A stretch of 64,000 bases of DNA from FEN-987 sp964598845 (GTDB taxonomy: Archaea; Thermoproteota; Bathyarchaeia; 40CM-2-53-6), in the NCBI GenBank assembly GCA_964598845.1, contig CAZRDM010000002.1, forward strand, positions 62,001 through 126,000, written 5' to 3'. Positions 52,355 through 61,145 of the stretch are shown in pieces. The first letter of the stretch is position 1. Each line of letters opens with the position of its first letter. The translations under genes and the position numbers were made by a program. The notes under the pieces are model-generated. The model saw only the letters and a program-made list of their open reading frames with translations. It had not been told where the DNA came from and ran no database searches.

Positions 52355-54163
52355 CTAGACAAGTGCGCGGATTCTCTGCCTTGAGACCAGAGCCCGCAAT
52401 AGGCTTCTTCCAAGATCGGATTTCTTTGATACTCTTATCCTACTTTTCTTGCCGATTGTTGCTGAGAACAGGTATTGCTCACCCACGAATACGTTAGCAA
52501 CTTGTCCGGTTAGGTCCTCGTCGAAGACCAAGTCGATTCGATTGCCTACTTCAGCGATGTCATATCGCACCTCTTTTCCTGAGGAACTCGGTGTCAGAGG
52601 TTCCACATCGATCTTGACTCCGAGCTTCTCCTCCAGCTTCGTAACAGTTGCACCCTTCTTGCCTATTAGCATCGGAACAATCTCATTCTCGACGCGAACT
52701 AGAGCACGGTCGCCCGAAACCAATCTCACTTCCGCGTCCGGGTCGAATTTCCTGATTTCCTGCAGTATCCGCTCTTCGGCAAGCTTCTGAGTAGCCGTGA
52801 CCGCGGGCTTGGCATCGCTCACAGGAATAATTACGTTCTCCTCTCCGAAGGTGTAGATCTCATGTTCCAAGTTCCCCGTTTCAAAATCTCGAACTTCAAC
52901 CACCGGTCTGGCAAGATCGGCCTCGGTCATACCAGTCGGAACTTTGACGGTGAGGTTGAGTGTGTACAGTTTTCTGACTTCACCATACTGGATGAAGATG
53001 ATTGTGTCAATAATGTGGGGAATCATGCCAAGCTCAACCCGCCCTATGAACCGTTGTATCGCATCGATCGCCTCACTAGCGTGTACTACTCCGATCATGC
53101 CTACGCCTGCCAAACGCATGTCCGCAAATATTGTAAAGTCCTTGCTCCTTCTAATCTCGTCAAAGACTGTGTAATCTGGCCTTACCAGGAGCAAGATCTC
53201 CGCAGTCTTTTCGAAATCTCCCTCAAGTGGACCGTATTGTGTAATCTCCGGTCCAACCTGCAAGTCTCTCGGTGATTCCAGGGTCTTCACGATCTTGCTT
53301 TGTCTTAGGTAGAACTCGGCGAGCGATGAGGCGAAGGTAGTCTTCCCCGAGCCCGGCGGACCCGCTATCAGGATGCCCTCGGCTCGCGTCCCAAGGCGTT
53401 CCATCAGTTTACCAGACAGCCCGTAATCCTGAAGTGTCAGGTTCACCACTGGGCGAACTATTGTAAGCTCAACGCCATCGGATAAGGGTGGTCTGGTGAT
53501 GGCAATTCGGTAACGACTGAGCTGGATGACCATGGCGCCGGCTCGGTTTATCTCAACGAATCCCTCTCTACTGACTCTTGCTGCTTCCGTGACTTCTCGG
53601 ATCATTTGTTCAATTTCTTCCACCGCGCTTACCGAATCGGAAATTCGGATAAGCTCAAATTTTCCCGGCTTACCTCTTTTTGCGAGAGGATGGGTTCCCT
53701 CTTTGAGATGAATACTTGAAGTGTCAGAGGTGAAGAATTTCTCAAAAGTGAGATTTGTTGTCCTCACCTCGCCCGGCACATATTTTATCTGCACACCCGA
53801 GGCTTCAGCAACCAGCGCCTGAACGTAGTCCGCTGTCAGAAGAATACCGTTTTCGGATTTGGCAACATCCGTGATAAGCGCATCAAGTCGACCGCTCCGC
53901 GCGAGCTTGATATCATCGAACCCAGGCCGCCCACCTAAGAATGTTAGTTTGATATTCTTCCTCTCGCAAAATTCGCGCAGTTTCTTGATCTCAGTGAGTC
54001 CCACGAAACCAGGCTCGCGTCCCTTCGAAGCTTGGGCCTGAAGCTCATCCAAAACCGCATATGGAATAATGACTTCCACATCGGTAGACTCTCCTCTCTC
54101 AATGACGTGTGGAACGTTCCCGTCGATGATTATGGATGTATCTGGGATGAGTTTCCGAGTCAT
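52355..54163 (-). CDS. PIN-domain ATPase (PINA-like) with KH domain
   Basis: A 602-residue protein. Residues ~1-140 are a PIN nuclease-like domain (KLIPDTSIIIDGNVP, LDALITDVAKSENGILLTAD with acidic residues). Residues ~220-470 are a VirB11/PilT-like ATPase with Walker A IAGPPGSGKTTFASSL, FDEIRRSKDFTIFADMRLAG, and an arginine-rich region. Residues ~490-560 contain a KH-like domain (IVPMLIGKKGATVTKLEEKL), and a basic TRAM-like tail follows. The Sulfolobus relative PINA is a hexameric motor that drives Holliday junction branch migration with Hjc and Hjm. The same job is inferred here. Confidence 0.88.
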   Translation of the reverse strand: MTRKLIPDTSIIIDGNVPHVIERGESTDVEVIIPYAVLDELQAQASKGREPGFVGLTEIKKLREFCERKNIKLTFLGGRPGFDDIKLARSGRLDALITDVAKSENGILLTADYVQALVAEASGVQIKYVPGEVRTTNLTFEKFFTSDTSSIHLKEGTHPLAKRGKPGKFELIRISDSVSAVEEIEQMIREVTEAARVSREGFVEINRAGAMVIQLSRYRIAITRPPLSDGVELTIVRPVVNLTLQDYGLSGKLMERLGTRAEGILIAGPPGSGKTTFASSLAEFYLRQSKIVKTLESPRDLQVGPEITQYGPLEGDFEKTAEILLLVRPDYTVFDEIRRSKDFTIFADMRLAGVGMIGVVHASEAIDAIQRFIGRVELGMIPHIIDTIIFIQYGEVRKLYTLNLTVKVPTGMTEADLARPVVEVRDFETGNLEHEIYTFGEENVIIPVSDAKPAVTATQKLAEERILQEIRKFDPDAEVRLVSGDRALVRVENEIVPMLIGKKGATVTKLEEKLGVKIDVEPLTPSSSGKEVRYDIAEVGNRIDLVFDEDLTGQVANVFVGEQYLFSATIGKKSRIRVSKKSDLGRSLLRALVSRQRIRALV

Positions 54164-54280
54164 TTGCTATCCCTTTGTTCCCAGGAGTAGTGAGCTTTCC
54201 ATAAAAACAGTACCAAGATTAAGACCAATGCAACGAATCAGGCAAAGGCCTCATATCTCTAGCGTGCACTCAGGCGGAAG

Positions 54281-54832
54281 ATGGTCTTCTTGGAGCGCTG
54301 TACAGCTTCTTCTCGCGTTTACGAAGGACGCGTGCTCAATCTTCGGGTAGACCAAGTCCTTTTGGATGGAGGCAGGACGACGACTCGTGAAGTTGTCGAG
54401 CACCGCGGTGCAGCCGCCATCGTCCCTATCCTCAATAATAACTATGTAATTCTCGTCCGCCAATACAGATACGCTATCGGAACAGAGTTGCTAGAGATCC
54501 CTGCTGGAACCTTGGAACCTGACGAAGAGCCCGAGACATGTGCGTCTAGAGAACTTGAGGAGGAAACTGGCTATTCATGCAGGCGCATGGACAAGATCCT
54601 AGAATGTTTTGTCGCCCCAGGCTACAGCACTGAAAAGATCTATTTCTACTTGGCTAGGGGTTTGATACAGTCTCAGCAAAAGGCGGAATATGACGAACGC
54701 ATCAGGACGGAAGCCATACCTATCCAACTTGCACTTGATAAAATACGTCTAGGACAAATTCGCGACGCGAAAACGATCTGTGGTCTGTGGCGGGCCTTCG
54801 AAGTCACTTCCCAAGAAACATCTTCTACCTAG
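54281..54832 (+). CDS. Nudix hydrolase (ADP-ribose pyrophosphatase-like)
   Basis: A 183-residue Nudix hydrolase. The Nudix box reads GTLEPDEEPETCASRELEEETGY with the REL-x-EE-x-G core (near residues 77-100), preceded by LEIPA, the element typical of ADP-ribose pyrophosphatases. The N-terminal domain has VVEHRGAAAIVPIL and YRYAIGTELLE. Such enzymes cleave ADP-ribose to AMP and ribose 5-phosphate. Start ATG 54281. Divergent from PINA. Confidence 0.9.
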   Translation: MVFLERCTASSRVYEGRVLNLRVDQVLLDGGRTTTREVVEHRGAAAIVPILNNNYVILVRQYRYAIGTELLEIPAGTLEPDEEPETCASRELEEETGYSCRRMDKILECFVAPGYSTEKIYFYLARGLIQSQQKAEYDERIRTEAIPIQLALDKIRLGQIRDAKTICGLWRAFEVTSQETSST

Positions 54833-54857
54833 GGAGCACAAGCTGTAAACCATGATT

Positions 54858-55337
54858 CTATCGGCCAATATTTATCTTGAAGAAGTGAGGGCGACTCGCC
54901 AGAAGCATCTGCTTGACTTTTTCCTTCAGACTCTCCAGCTTGGGTCCGTGATATTCTCCTCGATGATCGGCCAATTTGGCATACGCCCGCTTGAGTATTG
55001 AGAGCGTTACGTCTAGCTCGTTTTTCTGCAAATGGATCAAGGCCGCGGCTAGAACGATGAGGCCTTGCAGGATATCTTTCTCCTCTCCCTTTGCTCTGCG
55101 CCAGACAGATTCTAGTGCCTCATGGCTCTCCCAGTATCTCTCCTCGTTGAACAAGTCAGAGCCGAGTCTAATTGCGTGTGAGCTATCGATTGGAGAGGCT
55201 TCGGCGTAGCTGCTAACCCCAAGATTCCCAATGTCCGCGCCAAAGCCGCGCACGCTATCGTACGCGGCCTTTCTGAGTCGTTCCCTATCGGCTGGCGAAA
55301 AGTTTCCATTCTTGCCCAATCTCATCAGGAGCCTCAT
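54858..55337 (-). CDS. DUF309 family protein
   Basis: A 159-residue all-helical protein with the DUF309 core LFNEERYWESHEALESVWRRA (His-x3-Glu-x2-Trp), then GEEKDILQGLIVLAAALIHLQKN. Function is unknown in all organisms. The His and Glu residues could bind metal. The gene is convergent with the Nudix gene. The N-terminal ~45 residues are less conserved. Confidence 0.85.
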   Translation of the reverse strand: MRLLMRLGKNGNFSPADRERLRKAAYDSVRGFGADIGNLGVSSYAEASPIDSSHAIRLGSDLFNEERYWESHEALESVWRRAKGEEKDILQGLIVLAAALIHLQKNELDVTLSILKRAYAKLADHRGEYHGPKLESLKEKVKQMLLASRPHFFKINIGR

Positions 55338-55403
55338 GACTCAATCTCCTGATCCAAAAATGCAGCTCTAGGCATTTGAAAACAGCTATTACCGTGATTC
55401 TTA

Positions 55404-55856
55404 ATGGAGGTTTCAATGAGAATTCGAGGTGTGCTAGGTTTGTCCCAAACATCCGAGTACATCATAGACGGAAACGTTGTGAACAAGCAGCTGGAACCCT
55501 ACAATCTCGAAGCTCATCAACCGACATCTCCGTTTCATCAGATGCTTCCAAGTCAAGTTTTCGAGGTGATTCAGAAGAAATTCATCAAGGGTGTGATAGA
55601 CGAGATCGAGAAAGCGAATCCCAGAGTTGTGAGATTCGTCAATTTGGAAGCGATAGCTACGGGACCGCACAGGGATTATCTATACGCTATCTGCGGGGGT
55701 TTCAGGGTGCTCGTAGATTCATTGCACGCCAAAGGCATCGAGGTAGCAGGAACAGTTCAGAATCCTTGGATTCTTCCATGGACTCTTGTCTCCAAGATCG
55801 ACAAGAACTTTAAGGGTCTTCCTGCCCATGGAGAAGAAACGCCCGGTGTGAGCTAG
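55404..55856 (+). CDS. hypothetical protein
   Basis: A 150-residue soluble protein from ATG 55404 (MEVSMRIRG; Met5 is an alternative). I do not recognise a family. Visible features are VFEVIQKKFIKGVIDEIEKANPR, then VVRFVNLEAIATGPHRDYLYAIC and a Trp-rich part NPWILPWTLVSK. No membrane helix, no clear metal or nucleotide motif. A GGAGG-type site is not obvious, but the composition and codon use match the neighbours. Isolated between DUF309 and a PRC-barrel gene. Confidence 0.6.
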   Translation: MEVSMRIRGVLGLSQTSEYIIDGNVVNKQLEPYNLEAHQPTSPFHQMLPSQVFEVIQKKFIKGVIDEIEKANPRVVRFVNLEAIATGPHRDYLYAICGGFRVLVDSLHAKGIEVAGTVQNPWILPWTLVSKIDKNFKGLPAHGEETPGVS

Positions 55857-55971
55857 GCCTAGAGTTTTGACCTCTTCACGTAGACTTGCAGTAACTCTCC
55901 CTGAGCTAACAGTGAAATGAGTGCCACTCCGAACGTCATGGCCAGGCCAGCTCGCCTTAAAGTTGAATCGA

Positions 55972-56247
55972 CTATTCTTCCTCCACATGCTTCCGCATCT
56001 GGTTTACTGTGAATTCCAGAGCAACCGCATCTCCAACCCTGTCTATCTCCGAGACCGGGACTCGGACCTTCGCGGAACGAATTCTAAGCCTTCCGTCCAG
56101 AGCCTGCTTCGCACCGGATTTGCTGACCTTAACAACCAGATGCGTTACAGAGCGGGAGTTCAGGTCGATTACGATGTCATCGACTTTGCCGATTGAATTC
56201 ATCCTATAGGCGTAGACCTTTTTCTTTCTCAGTTCGCTCGCGAGCAT
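55972..56247 (-). CDS. PRC-barrel domain protein
   Basis: A 91-residue PRC-barrel protein. It reads LRKKKVYAYRMNSIGKVDDIVIDLNSRSVTHLVVKV, then VPVSEIDRVGDAVAL, the pattern of these small beta-barrels that bind RNA or proteins. Archaeal members are often single-domain; some act with the cell division or ribosome machinery. The role here is open. It starts 27 bases before a run without genes. Confidence 0.82.
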   Translation of the reverse strand: MLASELRKKKVYAYRMNSIGKVDDIVIDLNSRSVTHLVVKVSKSGAKQALDGRLRIRSAKVRVPVSEIDRVGDAVALEFTVNQMRKHVEEE

Positions 56248-56400
56248 GGCTGTTCATCTGACGGACCCTAACAATGAGACAACACAAAACGATTTCTTGA
56301 AACTAGTGCGCCGACCATTGACGCACGCTTGAGGGGGTGCGGGTGTGAGTTACTTGCCTACAGGGCGAATTTCGCGGAGGAATGGGTGGAGACTGTTGCC

Positions 56401-57663
56401 CTACCTCGAAAACATTGCAAGTAGTATGAGGTTTGCGACAGCTGTTGTCATCAGCATAATAATTATTCCAACCTTCGCGAACTCGACGAACGTGATCTTC
56501 ACACCCCTCGCCTGAGCAATCCCGGCGGCTATGACGTTTGCTGAGGCTCCTATGATAGTGCCATTTCCACCAAGCCCAGTTCCGGCCGAAAGAGCCCACC
56601 AGAGTGGAAACACGTTGAGGCCAGTCTCGCCTAGCTCGGTCAGGACGGGGATGAAGGCGGCCGCAAAGGGGATGTTGTCGATAAATGCTGAAGTAACGCT
56701 CGAAACCCAAAGGACTGCTGTAATTCCGAGCGCTGTGTTCCCGCCAACTATAGTTGACATGCTCTGGCTTACGAGCCTAAGCCACCCTGTCTTGTCCAGA
56801 GCCCCCACAACTATGAACAGGGATCCAAAGAAGATCAGCGTGCTCCATTCAACTTTGTTGAGGATTTCTGGCATCTTGGGCCCTCCGACAAAAAGCAAGA
56901 TAATGGCGGCTGCCAAGGCGACAGTCGTCGGATAGATCCCGACGATGTCCTCCATGACGAAAAGTGCAATGGCGGCCGCGAGCGTAAACAGCCCCGTCCA
57001 CAGAAGCCTACGATCTGTGGTTACCTGTGGCATCTCGCTGGGGGAAAATTCACTTGTAACGTTCGTCACGTTGAACTTCTTTCGCAGGTACAACAGAGCT
57101 ACGACAAGCGCTGCAACAGACACTGGGGCCACATTGACTAGAAATGAGCCGAATGAGAAACCTGTGGCAGATCCTATCATGATGTTTGGAGGGTCGCCAA
57201 TGAGAGTGGATGTACCACCTATGTTTGAGGCAAATATCTCGCTGAGGACGTAGGGTTTTGGGTCAAACTTGGCGAGTTCTGCGAGGTCGATCGTGACAGT
57301 CACCATGAAGAGAACTGTCGTGACGTTGTCTAGAAATGCTGAGAGAACCGCCGTCAGGACCATGAAGGCAAGAAATAGGTAGCGTGGTCTCCAGCGACAC
57401 AACTTTGCGACGTAGACGCCGAGCCACTGAAAGAACCGCGCCTCCCGCAAGGAACCTATTATGACCATCATTCCAAAAAGAAGTCCGATCGCCCGCAGGT
57501 CGACGTAGGAGCCCATTTCCTCCGGTCTGAGGATGCCGAAAGCCTAGACTGCCCCTGCGCCAGCCATCGCCGCTATTGTGCGCTCGCGATATTCCGTGGC
57601 TAATATGACATAAGTGACAAGGAAAATCAGGAGCGCGACTATCTGCTGTTCGAGGATTTCCAC
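56401..57663 (-). pseudogene. ArsB/NhaD-type ion transporter with in-frame TAG near N-terminus
   Basis: A 420-codon frame for an ArsB/NhaD/CitM-superfamily carrier with ~11 membrane segments. The pattern FLDNVTTVLFMVTVTIDLA, SNIGGTSTLIGDPPNIMIG and SAFIDNIPFAAAFIPVL, and LGGNGTIIGASANVIAAGIA mark the two repeats. The first helix (VEILEQQIVALLIFLVTYVI) and the following loop read in frame from GTG 57663, but TAG at 57544-57546 interrupts after MAGAGAV and before AFGILRPEE. Translation could restart at ATG 57516, which has GGAGG just upstream, giving a 371-residue protein lacking the first one or two helices. A sequencing error, a nonfunctional allele or a restarted product are all possible. 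Confidence 0.7.
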
Positions 57664-57739
57664 CCAATGTCACTGTCCGAATGTTCCCGAGACATGAAGA
57701 TGTAAGGTCACTTCATCGTACCATAAAGGGCTGTGTGTT

Positions 57740-58060
57740 CTACTTTTGTGCAGTGGTCATCTTGCGTGCGCGTTCAATCCGCCTTATTATCGTGAATACA
57801 AGCAAGACAATTGCTACAACAAGGGCTATGCCAACGGCTGTTCCAACCAAGGTGAGCAGCGGGTCTCCAATGCTACGAAAGACCACTGTTAGTTCGATTT
57901 CGAGGATCAGAAGCGGTGCCACTAATGCGAGAAGACTTACCACCGCAATATTGACAAGCCGATTTTCTGCTCCGGGAAGCGGCTTGTCCTTAGACCACGA
58001 TAGAAGCCTACTAACCAAATACAGCGTCAGCTCAACTACGATGACCGCCACCCCGAACAT
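57740..58060 (-). CDS. small membrane protein, unknown
   Basis: A 106-residue protein with three hydrophobic segments, about residues 3-20 (GVAVIVVELTLYLVS), 36-60 (VNIAVVSLLALVAPLLILEIE) and 68-92 (LLTLVGTAVGIALVVAIVLLVF), and a basic C-terminus RRIERARK. It lies next to the interrupted ion transporter on the same strand, 76 bases upstream. I recognise no family. It could be a small accessory subunit. Confidence 0.6.
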   Translation of the reverse strand: MFGVAVIVVELTLYLVSRLLSWSKDKPLPGAENRLVNIAVVSLLALVAPLLILEIELTVVFRSIGDPLLTLVGTAVGIALVVAIVLLVFTIIRRIERARKMTTAQK

Positions 58061-58167
58061 GCGGCAGGACTACGCAAGTTCTCTATAAGCATTGCTAGTT
58101 CTCAATAAGGTTCTGTTTTGGACAAACCTTATAGCCTTTAGATCATGCTTCGAAGGAGGAGAATTCC

Positions 58168-58446
58168 TTGTCGAACCAACTTTGGGTTAGGGGTGAGGAG
58201 ATTCAACACGTTGCCTCAGTCTTGGGCAATGGGACATGCCTAAGGATTTTGAACCTTCTTTCCAAGCGCAGCCTCGACGTATCCACGCTGGCATCAAAGT
58301 TGGGGCTGACTGAATCCACGGTAAGCGTGGATGTTCAGGAACTGCAGAACTTGGGCCTGCTGGATGTGACTTACGGAAAGGGGAAGCGAGGGATCAGAAA
58401 GATCTGTAGGCTCGCAAAGAACAGCATCCATATCAAGTTGCGATAG
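58168..58446 (+). CDS. ArsR-like winged-helix regulator
   Basis: A 92-residue winged-helix protein: VASVLGNGTCLRILNLLSKRSLDVSTLASKLGLTESTVSVDVQELQNLGLL gives the helix-turn-helix, then GKGKRGIRKICRL gives the wing. No metal-binding Cys pair typical of ArsR is obvious. The TTG start has GAAGGAGG about 7-14 bases upstream, and CTTATAGCC at 58126-58134 could be the TATA box. It sits before the broken antiporter gene, which it may once have controlled. Confidence 0.82.
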   Translation: MSNQLWVRGEEIQHVASVLGNGTCLRILNLLSKRSLDVSTLASKLGLTESTVSVDVQELQNLGLLDVTYGKGKRGIRKICRLAKNSIHIKLR

Positions 58447-58460
58447 GCGGATGAAAGATC

Positions 58461-58996
58461 TTGGTGGCAGTTGAAGTCTTCATCCGAGAGATTGTCATCC
58501 TCCTAGTAGTAGCGTTCCTCGGAGGCTCTGTGGCAAAGAGGTTTGGATATCCTGCAGCCATTGGAGAACTGGCTGTAGGGGTCATCATAGGACCCTTCGC
58601 GTTGGGTTTCGTTGAGTACTCGGAAACTCTGGTAGTATTCGCGGAACTTGGCGCGATAATTCTATTGTTCTACATTGGCCTAGACACAGAGATGGCCATG
58701 CTGAAGAGATATTTCGTTCCATCTTTGCTAGCAGGCGTAGCAGGTGCTCTGCTTCCCCTTGTGCTTGGATATTACGCGGCATAGCGGGCAAGGCGTTTGG
58801 CGAAGTCAAACTTCAGGATGAAACTGGAATGAGGGTGATCGTCATCAAGAGAGGAGAAGCCTGGATCCACGCACCCGACGGCAAGTCGCGCATCGAAGCT
58901 GATGACGTGCTTTTCGCGAGAGGCCCAGTCGAAGGAGAAGAACTTCTTAGAAAGCTAGCCTCCCGAACACCCCAAGGGCCCCAAACTAAGACTTAG
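58461..58996 (+). pseudogene. CPA2 (Kef-type) cation antiporter remnant with RCK-C end
   Basis: The first 107 codons encode the start of a Kef/CPA2 antiporter: three to four helices with AKRFGYPAAIGELAVGVIIGP and ILLFYIGLDTEM. The frame stops with TAG after GYYAA at about 58784. In another frame starting near 58777, GIAGKAFGEVKLQDETGMRV followed by IVIKRGEAWI and ADDVLFARGP forms the RCK-C (TrkA-C) domain that normally ends such proteins, running to TAG at 58994-58996. Everything between (most membrane helices and RCK-N) is missing. An internal deletion explains both parts. Confidence 0.78.
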
Positions 58997-59165
58997 CTTG
59001 GTTCTTGATGCTCAAAGCAAGCCCGGTCGTGACTCGATAAGCCTTCCCTGCTTCGTGCACTAGCTCCGGGCTCCAGACCCTAGGAAGCACTGTCCATCTT
59101 CATGGTTTTTGAGCGCGGTAACGGTTATTTGGCGGCATACGATTTCCATTTCAAAGTGTTTGTGA

Positions 59166-59636
59166 TTGTCAGTTGAGGTGGGACAGAAAGCACCTGATTT
59201 TCAACTCCCAGACCAAGACAAGAAACTGAGCTCTCTCGATGATTTCCTTGGAAAGAAGACCGTCCTAGCATTCTTCCCGGGCGCCTTCACAGGCACTTGC
59301 ACTAGGGAGATGTGCACCTTCAGGGACTCAATGGAGGCGCTTAACAATCTCAACGCACAAGTTGTTGGCATCAGTGTCAACGACCCATACACCAACAAGG
59401 CCTTCGCTGAAGCAAACAAACTAGAGTTTCCGCTCCTCAGTGACTACACGAGAGAAACCGTCAAAAGGTATAATGTCTACCACGAGGACTTCGGAAGACT
59501 GAAGGGATACACTGCTGCCAAGAGATCGATCTTCATCTTGGATGACAAGGGCATAGTGCGCTATAAGTGGGTTTCAGAGGATCCGGGCAAGGAACCGAAC
59601 TACGAAGAGATCAAAAAAACCTTAGCGACATTGTAG
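59166..59636 (+). CDS. peroxiredoxin (AhpC/Prx5-like)
   Basis: A 156-residue thiol peroxidase. The peroxidatic Cys lies in FFPGAFTGTCTREMCTF (near residue 45 as GTCT), with a nearby second Cys in EMC; the Thr and Arg of the active site follow the family. It reads VGQKAPDFQLPDQDKK at the start. It reduces peroxides with electrons from thioredoxin-like donors. The TTG start has no strong site; the 5' gap contains ATTTGGCGGC. Isolated gene. Confidence 0.93.
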   Translation: MSVEVGQKAPDFQLPDQDKKLSSLDDFLGKKTVLAFFPGAFTGTCTREMCTFRDSMEALNNLNAQVVGISVNDPYTNKAFAEANKLEFPLLSDYTRETVKRYNVYHEDFGRLKGYTAAKRSIFILDDKGIVRYKWVSEDPGKEPNYEEIKKTLATL

Positions 59637-59858
59637 ACCCACAATGAAATAACTGCGTACGAGTTGGGAACCTGAGTCCCCCTAGGTCTTCATTGCGAAC
59701 AGACTTCAAGAGTTAGAGTCCACCTGTGTCAAGCATATCGCCCTTCTTCCCGCCAACGAAAGCACGGAAGACCTCCAATACTTCGCTGAGACAATTTCAA
59801 GCCTAGGAAAGGGAAGTAAGTAGAAAAAGGAAAAAGATGTTAACGGCTTCTTTGAGAT

Positions 59859-60467
59859 TTAGTCTATTCTGATTTCTTTCCCCTTGACCTTGGGCTGCAA
59901 CTTTCGGAGGACGATCTCTAGGACACCGTTATTGTAGCTTGCCCTCGAAGTGTCCGGATCGACTGCTGCGGGTAGCTGCACTTCCTTATAGTATCTGCGC
60001 GTCGGGGAATCAACCTTGATCGTGAGCGCGTCATCGCCTATCGTCGTCTTGATATCAGACTTCTCTACGCCAGGAAGTTCTGCAACGACTCGGACTTGTT
60101 CCGGTTCATTCATGACGTCGACCAGAGGCTCTCGAGCATCCATTGGTTCGAGCGCTGGCTGTTCGAAACCGAAGACCCCAGGTTTCTTGCTTGGTTTGAC
60201 GTTTCCGAATTCGTGGATGATGGGCTTTCCGTCAGGGCCAATGGACATCGAGTAACCGTAAACGAAGGGTCCGTATTGCCGCACCGTAGTCCCATCAGGG
60301 AACTTCTTTTCCCTCATGAATTCCTTTGGCATACTCTTGGCCATGTCATGGAACATGCGTTCGAAAATCTCATCGAAGTCGCTGAACCACTTGTCCATCC
60401 ATCCCAATGATGACCTACGCCCACGCCGCGATCTAAACCAATCGGGGAAGAACTCGTCGGATGACAT
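59859..60467 (-). CDS. hsp20: small heat shock protein Hsp20
   Basis: A 202-residue small heat shock protein that holds unfolding proteins. The N-terminal ~115 residues are variable, with aromatic Phe/Trp-rich parts. The alpha-crystallin domain reads LVDVMNEPEQVRVVAELPGVEKSDIKTTIG, then ALTIKVDS and DTSRASYNNGVLEIVLRKL, and ends with a short basic tail. The upstream region has two palindromes and a TATA box, listed separately; these suggest heat-shock control. Confidence 0.93.
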   Translation of the reverse strand: MSSDEFFPDWFRSRRGRRSSLGWMDKWFSDFDEIFERMFHDMAKSMPKEFMREKKFPDGTTVRQYGPFVYGYSMSIGPDGKPIIHEFGNVKPSKKPGVFGFEQPALEPMDAREPLVDVMNEPEQVRVVAELPGVEKSDIKTTIGDDALTIKVDSPTRRYYKEVQLPAAVDPDTSRASYNNGVLEIVLRKLQPKVKGKEIRID

Positions 60468-60493
60468 TTTCCAGAGTTCACCTCTCTGAGGTT

Positions 60494-60508
60494 GTTACCA
60501 CTAGTAAC
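60494..60508. promoter_or_regulatory. Hsp20 operator palindrome 1 (GTTAC-N5-GTAAC)
   Basis: A perfect 15-base palindrome, GTTAC-CACTA-GTAAC, between the hsp20 start and its TATA-like box. The motif resembles the CTAAC-N5-GTTAG site of the Archaeoglobus HSR1 regulator. Role inferred. Confidence 0.7.
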
Positions 60509-60513
60509 AGAAC

Positions 60514-60522
60514 AATATAAGT
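60514..60522 (-). promoter_or_regulatory. hsp20 TATA-like box
   Basis: On the minus strand ACTTATATT lies between the two palindromes, about 50 bases before the ATG. A repressor on either palindrome would block it. Confidence 0.6.
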
Positions 60523-60525
60523 TTT

Positions 60526-60540
60526 GTTACATGAGGTAAC
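60526..60540. promoter_or_regulatory. Hsp20 operator palindrome 2 (GTTAC-N5-GTAAC)
   Basis: A perfect 15-base palindrome, GTTAC-ATGAG-GTAAC, upstream of the TATA-like box. Its centre is 32 bases from that of palindrome 1, close to three helical turns, so two regulator dimers could bind on the same face. Confidence 0.7.
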
Positions 60541-60597
60541 GCGGCGTCTACGTTTGGTCGGAGGGGCTGTTTACTTCCGTTTGGTGGGTTTCTTCGT

Positions 60598-60956
60598 CTA
60601 CTTGTAAGTTGTCTCCAATTTGCTGAGTAGCCCGTCTATGAATGGCTTATCTGTCAATGTGTAAATGCCGTGAAGGTAGCGATTCGAAATCCTAGCGAAC
60701 TCATCGATCTCTCTCAAGACCGCCTCGGATTTGTAACCGTATCTGTGGGTAGCCAGAAGATAGTATCGCAAACTCAGCTTATGCCTTCTGAAGAGTTTTC
60801 CCAAAGCGTAGGCCTCATGGAAGTTTGCCGCGCCATCCGACAGTAGGGTTCTGGGCCTTTTCCCGCTACTTGTTTGGCAAGTTGAAATAGTGGTCTTACA
60901 TCAGCCGTGTACTTGGTATCGGCTACTTCTAGAAGGGAGTGCGCCAAAACGCGCAT
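60598..60956 (-). mobile_element. transposase remnant A (inverted relative to remnant B)
   Basis: Two minus-strand frames together read like the middle and end of the same transposase as remnant B. DTKYTADVRPLFQLAKQVAGK parallels DKYTADVRSLLELGKAVAGE. After a frameshift, SDGAANFHEAYALGKLFRRH continues the DDE core, then ISNRYLHGIYTLTDKPFID. The N-terminal part is missing. It is a decayed IS copy; I see no terminal inverted repeats by eye. Confidence 0.7.
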
Positions 60957-61076
60957 ACTGCCCCCACCCCCACCTCAACAATAAATAACCCCTCAGAAAT
61001 GGCGGGAAAGCAGTAGCCGCGGATTTCCCCACGGAAATCCTCAGTGTACAATCAGGGGACAATCTGGGGTAACAAG

Positions 61077-61145
61077 ATGAAGATCGTTTTTCACGAAAGA
61101 TATTTCGATGTCTACAGCGACGACCCAGCCTTATGTATAACGTGA
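61077..61145 (+). pseudogene. N-terminal fragment of a histone-deacetylase-like gene
   Basis: Twenty-two codons reading MKIVFHERYFDVYSDDPA before a TGA. This matches the N-terminus of archaeal HDAC/acetoin-utilisation deacetylases as I recall them. The transposase remnant follows directly, so an insertion probably cut the gene here. A GGGGTAAC site lies just upstream of the ATG. Confidence 0.5.

Noticed and set aside
7418..57663. In-frame TAG codons in moeA and the ArsB-like gene as a sign of TAG recoding (pyrrolysine)
   Set aside because: TAG ends many intact genes here (S8e, SRP19, leuD, peroxiredoxin and the three leaders), and moeA also has a deletion. Simple decay explains both better.
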